Source of the DNA: JAAYGT01 sp050252075
GTDB lineage: Bacteria > Pseudomonadota > Gammaproteobacteria > Burkholderiales > Burkholderiaceae_B
DNA: 6,181 bases
Direction of reading: 5' to 3'
NCBI GenBank assembly: GCA_050252075.1
Contig: JBFWLP010000135.1
Span: forward strand, 1 to 6,181
Part shown: positions 1 to 5,684 of the stretch, in pieces
Layout of the letters: every line of letters begins with the position of its first letter
Numbering within the stretch: the first letter of the stretch is position 1
Made by a program: the position numbers and the translations under genes
Notes under the pieces: model-generated
The model's database searches: none
What the model was told of the DNA's origin: nothing
The model's input: the letters and a program-made list of their open reading frames with translations, nothing else

Positions 1-770
1 GCGCTGGCACCGGGCTCGGCCACCAGCACACCGGCCCGGGATAAAAACGGCTCAATACGCGCTTTCACCACCGCCATGACGTCATGTTCCGGACTACTGA
101 ACCGTGTTTGCGACGTACTGACAAAGCCGTCGGTATCCGTGGCTTTCCCCAGGCCCAGCGAGGCCTGGGCCGAGGCATTCAGGCTGAGCGCCTGCACATT
201 GAACACGCGGGTTTCCGTACGAAAAAATTCGATACGCTGGTTCCGGTAACGCCAGGAAACGCCCCACTGCGCACTGACGCGATCAAGCACCTGCGCCAGC
301 GGTTCGGGTTGCCCGGACAACGGTACCTCGTACGCCGTCGGCGCTGAGGGAGCGGTTGCAGTGCCTTGAGCCAGGCGCGGCAAAAAGACATCAACGGGCA
401 GCAAGGTCTCGGGCTCAACGGCCACCGGGATACCCGTCGCCAGCGTGATACGCCGCGCGAGCGTGGGCAAATCGCCCGCCGGGCGCGCGAACAGCAAGGT
501 GGTATTCACATTGGCCCGCAACGCGGCGGGTAGCGTAACCTCGCGGGCCAGTGGCTGCGGCTGCCCCATCAGCCAGGGTCGGGCAACATGCTGGGCGGCC
601 TGCCGGTCGTCTCCGCGCGCCCGACGGGAAAATGCCTGGTGGGTTGCACTCATGGTGTCATCACTGGCCTGGAAGGCCGCCGCCAGATGCTGCATGCGTT
701 GTTGAAGGGCGCACCCCGAAAGGGCCAGGCAGGCCAGCACGATCATGCCCCGGCGCAGCGGCCGGCTCAT
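1..770 (-). CDS. pilN: PilN-type type IVb pilus secretin lipoprotein, 3' end cut by the window edge
   Basis: This is probably the outer-membrane secretin through which a type IVb pilus is extruded (R64 PilN / bundlin-pilus BfpB class). An unbroken frame of 256 codons runs off the window at base 1. Residues 1-20 form a lipoprotein signal: a basic start, a hydrophobic stretch, then the lipobox LSGC with Cys20 as the predicted lipidated residue. Residues 75-120 resemble the PilN N-terminal region, ending in an ITLATGIPV stretch. Residues 146-195 contain a PLAQVLDRVSAQWGVSWRYR stretch followed by FFRTETRVFNV, which is characteristic of PilN proteins. The secretin pore domain would lie in the missing part; PilN proteins are usually about 550 residues. 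ATG at 770 is chosen because it gives the signal peptide, has GAGGG four bases upstream, and overlaps the previous stop as ATGA, implying translational coupling. The family call is by remembered similarity. A general secretin-like protein of another pilus system is the main alternative. Confidence 0.82.
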   Translation of the reverse strand, partial: MSRPLRRGMIVLACLALSGCALQQRMQHLAAAFQASDDTMSATHQAFSRRARGDDRQAAQHVARPWLMGQPQPLAREVTLPAALRANVNTTLLFARPAGDLPTLARRITLATGIPVAVEPETLLPVDVFLPRLAQGTATAPSAPTAYEVPLSGQPEPLAQVLDRVSAQWGVSWRYRNQRIEFFRTETRVFNVQALSLNASAQASLGLGKATDTDGFVSTSQTRFSSPEHDVMAVVKARIEPFLSRAGVLVAEPGAS

Positions 771-1657
771 GACGCCCTCGCCGGCGAACCCGCGGTTCGG
801 TCACATGCCTGGGCATACGGCACAACCCGCAGCACCTGATTCGAATAGAAGCAAGGCTGCAAGGGCCGCTCGGACAATTCCGTGGCCGCCAGCAGATGGC
901 GCACCGCCACTGTGAATTCGCCGTCGAAATGGGCCGAGCCTGCCAGCGGAATATCGGCGTCCACCGCCCAGTGTTCAACACCGAATGTCCAGCCGGCATC
1001 GCCGGCCCAGCGCACCAGGGCCTGACGCAAGGTTTTGTCGGCAGGACTGACGGCATAGCGTTTTGTAGCCTTGACGGGGGCGACCGGATTCAGTGCGAAT
1101 GCAACGGCCGGTTGCGCCAGTACGCCGGTGAACGCCCGGCTTGCCTGTACCGCCGGCGAGGGTAGCAAGGCCGCTGTGGCGGGCGGCACAGCGGCGGCCG
1201 CCGCCGATGAGGCCGGTTCGGTCAATGCAGGAACGGTGGGTAGCTTATTGATCGGTGATTTTTCGATCGCCGCCGATTCAGCCGGCGCCGGGGTACGCCG
1301 GGCCTGGCTTTGCAGATGACCGCCGCGAAACTGCAGCGGTGACCAGGCACCGGGCAGCACCACATAAGACCCTTTCAGGGTGTAGTCCACCGGCAGCCAC
1401 TGCGCCTGATGCCGACGGAAGATGGCCGGCACGGGCCGGCCCTGGGGAAATTGCAGCCAGGTGCTGCGGCCATTGTCAAACACCTGCAGCGGCGACACTT
1501 CAGGGTCGCCCGACAGCTCCCAGCTGAAACTGAACGGGCCGGTATCGGCCGCGTGTGTTTCCTGTGACTGCCCGGTGCCGAACGGCGACCAGGATGGCAG
1601 TGCGGCGCAGCCGCCCAACGCCCATGTCAATGTCACCATGCCCAGTCGTCTTTTCAT
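767..1657 (-). CDS. Pilus-assembly lipoprotein with VirB9/TrbG-like and TcpQ-like domains (PilL-like position)
   Basis: A 296-residue predicted outer-membrane lipoprotein, probably a partner of the downstream PilN secretin. Residues 1-17 form a signal peptide with lipobox LGGC (Cys17). Residues about 43-112 look like the C-terminal domain of VirB9/TrbG/CagX: VFDNGRSTWLQFP, then PAIF, then VDYTLKGSYVV and a closing LQFRGG. Residues about 120-195 are an Ala/Pro-rich linker with no predictable fold. Residues about 200-280 resemble the TcpQ domain (TLRQALVRWAGDAGWTFGV, then FDGEFTVAVRHLLAA, then PCFYSNQVLRVV), with cysteines 269 and 285 possibly paired. The frame extends upstream to 1714, but ATG 1657 is preferred: it has AGGAGG five bases upstream and starts the signal peptide directly. 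The stop overlaps the pilN start by ATGA. By position it could be called PilL, but the N-terminal module is not one I associate with R64 PilL. Domain calls are by eye. Confidence 0.78.
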   Translation of the reverse strand: MKRRLGMVTLTWALGGCAALPSWSPFGTGQSQETHAADTGPFSFSWELSGDPEVSPLQVFDNGRSTWLQFPQGRPVPAIFRRHQAQWLPVDYTLKGSYVVLPGAWSPLQFRGGHLQSQARRTPAPAESAAIEKSPINKLPTVPALTEPASSAAAAAVPPATAALLPSPAVQASRAFTGVLAQPAVAFALNPVAPVKATKRYAVSPADKTLRQALVRWAGDAGWTFGVEHWAVDADIPLAGSAHFDGEFTVAVRHLLAATELSERPLQPCFYSNQVLRVVPYAQACDRTAGSPARAS

Positions 1658-1660
1658 TTG

Positions 1661-1670
1661 CGCCTCCTGT
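1661..1670 (-). promoter_or_regulatory. Strong ribosome binding site deciding the start of the pilus lipoprotein
   Basis: On the minus strand ACAGGAGGCG precedes ATG 1657 with AGGAGG five bases from the start. It selects this ATG over the in-frame upstream start at 1714, which would add 19 residues that do not look like a signal peptide. Confidence 0.8.
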
Positions 1671-1775
1671 TCTGGAGCAGCGAGGGCTGTTCCATGAGAC
1701 GCATGGTGGCGCAACAGAGGGTGCAGAAGAATCGCGGAAACTACGCGACCATCGGGCCGGCAATACAGCTAAGGC

Positions 1776-1787
1776 GCGTAAATACGC
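1776..1787. repeat. Short palindrome GCGTA-AA-TACGC, possible operator
   Basis: Two 5-base arms in perfect inverted repeat are separated by AA, in the AT-rich part of the leader about 120 bases upstream of the pilus lipoprotein start. Size and location fit a transcription-factor site, but a 10-base match can occur by chance, and no regulator gene is in view. Confidence 0.25.
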
Positions 1788-1825
1788 TTTTAAATCAGGA
1801 AGCTACACAATGAAACCGGCCCGCC

Positions 1826-1868
1826 AAAAGAAAACCGGAAAGTGGCTAAACTTGCCCACCTTCCGGTT
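1826..1868 (-). terminator. Rho-independent terminator after the substrate-binding protein gene
   Basis: A 13-base-pair stem (1833-1845 with 1856-1868) has a single G-U wobble and a 10-base loop. Read on the minus strand, it is followed directly by TTTTCTTTT when the last two stem bases are counted. It lies about 60 bases after the stop codon at 1928 and separates the metabolic genes from the pilus unit. On the plus strand the stem is not followed by a T-run, so it works for minus-strand transcripts only. Confidence 0.85.
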
Positions 1869-1872
1869 GCTG

Positions 1873-1901
1873 ACGCGCACCCCGATGTACGGTGTGCGCG
1901 T
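1873..1901 (-). repeat. Second hairpin just upstream of the terminator
   Basis: Arms ACGCGCAC (1873-1880) and GTGCGCGT (1894-1901) are perfectly complementary. The pairing continues, after one mismatch, with three more pairs around a 5-base loop. No T-run follows on either strand, so it is not a terminator by itself. It sits between the stop codon and the terminator in the 3' untranslated region, where it could protect the message end. Confidence 0.55.
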
Positions 1902-1927
1902 TATGCGCCGCACTAAGCCGCGGATAG

Positions 1928-3247
1928 TTACTTCTGCTTGACCATTCTGGAAGCCTCGTCGGCCGCGGATTTCAGGGCGGTGACTGCCGGCTGGTTACCG
2001 CTCAGCGCCTTTTCCAGGGTTTGATGGAACATAGCGCGGATGGTGGGGTAGTTGTCGATACGGAAGCCGCGCCCGTTGACCGCCGGGTTTTTGGCATAGG
2101 CGGCCACCTGCTGCTGCCAGTCGCCCAGGCCACGGTAGTACGATTTGTCGGTGGCATCGAAGGCCTGGTGCGTTAACGGCAAAAAGCCGGTTTTCTGATA
2201 CCAGGCCGCTGCGTGCTTGGGCTGGGCCAGCCAGGCCAGAAATGCCGCACTGGCCTCATCGCCCTCTTTGGCATGCCCCGCCGTTACCCACAGCGCCGAC
2301 CCGCCCACAAAGGGAGAGCCGGGCGACTTGGTGACCTCGGGGTAATAAGGCAAACCAGTCAGGGAAAAATCGAGCCCGCGCACATTCTTGAACTGGCCAA
2401 TGTTGCTGGACGACGAAATGAGCACAGCGCATTCTTTGTTGCCGAATCGCTCCACCGCCTTGGACGCAAATGTGGGCTTGACCATGAGCTCGGTTTTCAC
2501 CCAGCTGATCATAAGCGCCAGGTGCCGTATATACAGCGAATCGAAAGAAAACTCGGCCGCCGCCTTGCCACGTGCGGGAGGTTCGGCCAGGAACAGCTGA
2601 TTGTTGACCGCCGCCAGGTTTTCAAGGTTCACGGACACCGACTGGTCGGTCGTTAGCGGGCAGCGACGCGAGCCATTGTTGGCCAGATCCACCAGCTGCG
2701 CCTGCAGATTGATCCACACACGGTCGGGTGCCGCGGGCGACAGCTTGGCACGCTTGAAGGCATCGATGTTGTAGTACATGACCGGAATATCGAGCATGTA
2801 GGGAAAGGCCAGCAGCCGGCCCTTGCCGTCGCGGGCAAACGTGGCCTGTTCCGACACGAACCATTTCGCGTCTTTGATGGGGTATTTGGCCAGCAGCACG
2901 TGCAAGGGCTGCATGTACGGACGGGCGGCCACCTTTTCGGGCGAGCGGTCGTCGTCGAGCTGCACCAGATGCGGCCGGGTGGAGGTGGTTTTGGCCTGCA
3001 CCAGCGCTGCCTCGACCTCGTCTTCCGAGACGAAGCCCTTCAGGCGCACCTTGACTTTGTCCTGGCTGCCGTTGAAGTCGTCAACCAGATCCTCGAAGAT
3101 CTGGGCGTTGTAAGGGCTAAGGGAATGCCAGAGACGGATCTCTGTGGCCGCGTGTGCCGCCGACATCGACATGACCAATGCTGCGGCCCCCAGGCCAGCA
3201 ACGCGCACCCCGTGACGGGGACGACATGAATACCGCGTAAATTTCAT
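1928..3247 (-). CDS. ABC transporter periplasmic substrate-binding protein, family 1, UgpB-like
   Basis: A 439-residue periplasmic solute-binding protein. Residues 1-33 form a Sec signal peptide with a long basic start, a hydrophobic core at 16-30 and an AHA cleavage site before ATEIRLWHSL. The mature protein follows the UgpB pattern: RLWHSL at 38-43, FPYMLDIPVMYYN at 148-160, GGSALWV at 315-321, AAAWYQKTGFLPLT at 346-359, GFRIDNYPTIRAM at 394-406, and two cysteines (196, 273) at places where UgpB also has cysteines. UgpB binds sn-glycerol-3-phosphate. In the segment corresponding to UgpB's GWQGWIQLEN, this protein has DQSVSVNLEN and lacks the tryptophans, so the ligand may differ. The start lies 7 bases after the dadA stop, with only a distant AGG as Shine-Dalgarno, suggesting translational coupling. 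No permease or ATPase gene is visible, so the transporter must be encoded elsewhere or is shared. The family call is firm; the substrate is unknown. Confidence 0.88.
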   Translation of the reverse strand: MKFTRYSCRPRHGVRVAGLGAAALVMSMSAAHAATEIRLWHSLSPYNAQIFEDLVDDFNGSQDKVKVRLKGFVSEDEVEAALVQAKTTSTRPHLVQLDDDRSPEKVAARPYMQPLHVLLAKYPIKDAKWFVSEQATFARDGKGRLLAFPYMLDIPVMYYNIDAFKRAKLSPAAPDRVWINLQAQLVDLANNGSRRCPLTTDQSVSVNLENLAAVNNQLFLAEPPARGKAAAEFSFDSLYIRHLALMISWVKTELMVKPTFASKAVERFGNKECAVLISSSSNIGQFKNVRGLDFSLTGLPYYPEVTKSPGSPFVGGSALWVTAGHAKEGDEASAAFLAWLAQPKHAAAWYQKTGFLPLTHQAFDATDKSYYRGLGDWQQQVAAYAKNPAVNGRGFRIDNYPTIRAMFHQTLEKALSGNQPAVTALKSAADEASRMVKQK

Positions 3248-3254
3248 AAGACGC

Positions 3255-4508
3255 TTAACCTAAAAAAGGAAATTCGGGCTCGGGTTTCTGCCCGGAAACA
3301 AGGTCGGCCAAGGCTTTGCCCGACCCTACGCCCATGGTCCAGCCCAAGGTACCATGGCCGGTGTTCAGATACAGGTTGCCGATGCGGGTGCGGCCGATCA
3401 GCGGAACGTTGGACGGTGTGGACGGCCGCAACCCCGACCAGAACCTTACGCCGGCGAAGTCGAGCGCCGACGGGAAAAGCTCGCGGGCCAGGTCGATCAT
3501 GTGATCGCACCGGCGTGTGTTCAATGCCCGTGAATAGCCCGACATTTCGGCCGTGCCCGCCATGCGCAGGGTGTTGCCCAGACGGCTGTACACCACCTTG
3601 TTGGCACTGTCGGTGAGGCTGACGAACGGTGCGGCGTCGGGGTCGGTGATATCGAAGCTGGCCGAGTACCCTTTGGTGGGATACACGGGGCAAGGCACGC
3701 CCAGCGGGGCCACCAGCTGCGGCGTGTGCGGCCCCAGCGCGGCGATGTAGATATCGGCTTTCAGTGTGCTGTACATGCCGTCGGGGTCGATGAGCTCGGC
3801 CGCCTGCACGCTGCCGCCGGCCGCCAGCAGGCGGGTAACCCGTGTGGAATAGCGAAACTGCACGCCGGCCTCGACGCAACGGTCGGCCAGTGCCCGGGCG
3901 AACAGATAGAGGTCGCCGGTTTCATCGTCGGCGGTGTAGTCGCCGCCCACAATGGCGTGACGCATGGGCGCCAGCGCCGGCTCAATGGCAACGACCTCGT
4001 CGGCGTTGACGCTGCGGCGGTCGACACCGTAATCGCGCATGACCCCGGCCATGCGCTGCCCGGCTTCAAATTCGGCCGTATCCCGGTAGAAATTGAGAAT
4101 GCCCCGCTCCAGGTGGTCGTACTCGATGCCCAGCTCGCGCCGCATGTGCTGCAGTGTGCTGCGGCTGTACTCGGCCAGCCGCACCATGGGCCGGATATTG
4201 TGCGGAACCCGCGAGGGCAGACACTCGCGCAGGAACAGCAAGCCCCACCACCACTGGCGCAGATCGGGCTGCGGACGAAACAGCAGGGGGGCGTCGTCTT
4301 TGAACAACCACTTCAGCAATTTCAGCGGCGCTTGCGGATTGGCCCAGGGCTCGGCGTAGGACACCGAAATTTGCGCCCCGTTGGCCCGGCTGGTTTCTTG
4401 GGCCGGGCCGGTTTCCCGGTCGATCACCACCACCTCGTGTCCGTGCTGACTCAGCCACCATGCGGTGGACACACCAATAATGCCGCTACCCAGTACTGCT
4501 ACTTTCAT
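3255..4508 (-). CDS. dadA: D-amino acid dehydrogenase (DadA-type FAD-dependent oxidoreductase)
   Basis: Oxidises D-amino acids to 2-oxo acids and ammonia, passing electrons from FAD to the respiratory chain at the inner membrane; in enteric bacteria it works in alanine catabolism with racemase DadX. The protein has 417 residues, close to the usual DadA length of about 416-434. The Rossmann dinucleotide motif GSGIIG is at 7-12, with an acidic Asp30 ending the second strand. ETSRANGAQIS at 37-47 and the C-terminal SGLRPSTP (358-365) and NTGHGTLGWTM (382-392) segments match E. coli DadA closely from memory. ATG 4508 has AAGGAAGGG just upstream. No alanine racemase or Lrp-type regulator gene is in the window. 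The gene lies 74 bases after the reductase gene and 7 bases before the binding-protein gene, fitting one operon. Its true substrate may be another D-amino acid or a secondary amine, since family members are often only named by similarity. Confidence 0.9.
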   Translation of the reverse strand: MKVAVLGSGIIGVSTAWWLSQHGHEVVVIDRETGPAQETSRANGAQISVSYAEPWANPQAPLKLLKWLFKDDAPLLFRPQPDLRQWWWGLLFLRECLPSRVPHNIRPMVRLAEYSRSTLQHMRRELGIEYDHLERGILNFYRDTAEFEAGQRMAGVMRDYGVDRRSVNADEVVAIEPALAPMRHAIVGGDYTADDETGDLYLFARALADRCVEAGVQFRYSTRVTRLLAAGGSVQAAELIDPDGMYSTLKADIYIAALGPHTPQLVAPLGVPCPVYPTKGYSASFDITDPDAAPFVSLTDSANKVVYSRLGNTLRMAGTAEMSGYSRALNTRRCDHMIDLARELFPSALDFAGVRFWSGLRPSTPSNVPLIGRTRIGNLYLNTGHGTLGWTMGVGSGKALADLVSGQKPEPEFPFLG

Positions 4509-4530
4509 TGACCCTTCCTTTTGAGAGAGG

Positions 4531-4546
4531 TTGGAACGCGTTGCAA
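4531..4546. promoter_or_regulatory. 16-base imperfect palindrome upstream of dadA, possible operator
   Basis: The plus strand reads TTGGAACGCGTTGCAA, which is symmetric at 14 of 16 positions; only the fourth base from each end breaks symmetry. It lies in the 74-base gap between the reductase gene and dadA, 22 bases ahead of the dadA ATG. Length and symmetry fit a dimeric repressor or activator site. The centre is GC, unlike the central CG typical of LacI-family sites, so I assign no regulator. Confidence 0.4.
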
Positions 4547-4582
4547 GACAGGCGCGAGCCGCCGCGGAAAAAACCGGCAGGA

Positions 4583-5617
4583 TCAGGCAGCGTCGGCCTC
4601 GGTGGTGAATGCGTCGGCAAAGAATTCGTCTTCAGGCAGCCCGTTTGAACCGGTGAAGTCTTTGCGCGCGCTTTCCACCATGACGGGGGCGCCGCACGCA
4701 TACACCTGATAGCCGGACAAATCGGGAATGTCTTGCTGCACTGCCTTGTGCACAAAACCTTGCCGACCGGTCCAGGCGTCTTCGGCAAGCGCATCGGACA
4801 CAACCGGAATATAACGAAAGTCGGGCAAGGTTTGCACCCATTTTTCGGCCAATTCGTTCATGTACAGGTCGTGCGGGCGGCGACCGCCCCAATACAGTAC
4901 CGCCGGACGGGTGGAGCCCTGCTCGATCATGCGCTCGATAATGGCCTTGATGGGCGCAAAACCCGTGCCGCTGGCCAGAAACACAATGGGCTTGTTGCTG
5001 TCTTCACGCAAAAAGAATGATCCGAACGGGCCTTCGACCCGCAGTATTTCACGCACTTTCATTTGGGTGGCGCCGGTACCGAACACATGATCGGTAAACA
5101 CGCCGCCGGGCATGTGGCGAATGTGCAGCTCGACCAGATTGTTTTCGGCGGGCGGCGTTGCCATGGAGTAACTGCGCCGGCGGCCGTCTTTCAGAATGAA
5201 TTCCAGATACTGGCCGGCGTAATAGCGGAAAGGGTCGGCGGCCGGCAGCTGCAGCTTGATCACCATGACGTCGTCGGAAAGGCGATCGAGCCCCATGACC
5301 CGCGAGGGCATTTTGCGGATCTGGATATCGCTGGCCATGCGGATCTCGTGCGCCTCGATGACCATGTCGGACGATGGGCGCGCCTGGCAGAACAGCGTGT
5401 ACCCCCGGGCAAGCTCTTCGGGGGGAATGATGTTGGCCGGGCTGGCGCCGGCGTCGTAGGTGCCGGCCACCACCTTGCCCTTGCACGTGGAACACGCCCC
5501 GTTGCGGCAGCTGTAGGGCAACACAATGCCCGCCGCCAACGCGGCGTCGAGCACAGTTTGCCCCTGCTCGACGGTGAATTCGTGATTGCTGGGCTGAACG
5601 GTAACCTTGAAGCTCAT
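4583..5617 (-). CDS. [2Fe-2S] ferredoxin / FAD-NAD(P)H reductase fusion (annotated family: CDP-6-deoxy-delta-3,4-glucoseen reductase)
   Basis: A 344-residue cytosolic electron-transfer protein that would move electrons from NAD(P)H through FAD to its own plant-type [2Fe-2S] cluster and on to a partner enzyme. Residues 1-90 are the ferredoxin domain, with cluster ligands Cys37, Cys42, Cys45 and Cys77 in the CX4CX2C...C pattern. Residues about 100-200 form the FAD domain, with the RSYS flavin motif at 148-151 and EGPFG at 195-199. Residues about 208-335 form the nucleotide domain, with GTGFAP at 217-222 and CGAP at 308-311. The same layout occurs in AscD/RfbI, phenol hydroxylase component P5 and methane monooxygenase component C. 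Many betaproteobacterial copies carry the glucoseen reductase name, but no deoxyhexose genes are present here, so the partner is unknown. The start fits the family N-terminus (MSFKVTVQPS) although no Shine-Dalgarno is visible. It lies 67 bases after parC and 74 before dadA. Confidence 0.88.
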   Translation of the reverse strand: MSFKVTVQPSNHEFTVEQGQTVLDAALAAGIVLPYSCRNGACSTCKGKVVAGTYDAGASPANIIPPEELARGYTLFCQARPSSDMVIEAHEIRMASDIQIRKMPSRVMGLDRLSDDVMVIKLQLPAADPFRYYAGQYLEFILKDGRRRSYSMATPPAENNLVELHIRHMPGGVFTDHVFGTGATQMKVREILRVEGPFGSFFLREDSNKPIVFLASGTGFAPIKAIIERMIEQGSTRPAVLYWGGRRPHDLYMNELAEKWVQTLPDFRYIPVVSDALAEDAWTGRQGFVHKAVQQDIPDLSGYQVYACGAPVMVESARKDFTGSNGLPEDEFFADAFTTEADAA

Positions 5618-5665
5618 AAGACGGGCGCCGGATAGTAGTGGGTAAAGAAAGTGGTTAAACGGGGC

Positions 5666-5671
5666 ATTTTA
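5666..5671 (-). promoter_or_regulatory. Possible -10 element upstream of the reductase gene
   Basis: On the minus strand TGATAAAATG contains TAAAAT, five of six bases matching TATAAT, in the gap after parC and about 48 bases before the reductase start. No good -35 hexamer is seen at 16-18 bases upstream, and read-through from parC is equally possible because no terminator follows parC. Confidence 0.25.
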
Positions 5672-5684
5672 TCAGGCTCGCCGC

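Larger units (their letters stand above)
1658..1825 (-). other. Leader region of the pilus transcription unit
   Basis: This is the non-coding stretch between the terminator of the binding-protein gene and the pilus lipoprotein start. It must contain the promoter of the pilus unit if the terminator is efficient. I could not find a convincing sigma-70 pair. The most AT-rich part is 1778-1797, and a TTGTGT at about 1805-1810 has no good -10 element at normal spacing. A short palindrome (1776-1787) lies inside it. The open frames that cross it on the plus strand have no family resemblance or start signal. Confidence 0.4.

Noticed and set aside
1658..1714. Upstream start at 1714 for the pilus lipoprotein
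   Set aside because: It adds 19 non-hydrophobic residues in front of a good lipoprotein signal, whereas ATG 1657 has AGGAGG at ideal spacing.
1555..1941. Plus-strand open frame crossing the intergenic region 1658-1927
   Set aside because: It runs through the terminator and hairpin, overlaps two minus-strand genes, and has no visible ribosome site or motif.
3244..3879. Minus-strand open frame of 211 codons overlapping the end of dadA
   Set aside because: It is a second frame of the same strand, rich in Arg and Gly from out-of-frame reading. The dadA frame carries the conserved C-terminal motifs.
3726..4511. Long plus-strand open frame of 261 codons
   Set aside because: It lies wholly opposite dadA, whose minus-strand protein matches its family throughout. 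The plus-strand product is a high-G+C shadow with no recognisable motif.
4568..4610. Possible terminator between the reductase gene and dadA (T6 run at 4568-4573 on the minus strand)
   Set aside because: The only stem I could draw before the T-run is about six pairs with a two-base bulge and a 17-base loop, inside coding sequence. It is too weak to call.
4580..4616. Direct repeat GCCGACGC twice within about 30 bases on the minus strand
   Set aside because: It codes the repeated Ala-Asp-Ala stretch at the acidic C-terminus of the reductase and needs no further explanation.
5063..5635. Plus-strand open frame of 190 codons
   Set aside because: It lies opposite the reductase gene, whose cluster cysteines and flavin motifs are coded on the minus strand. 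The plus product has no family features.
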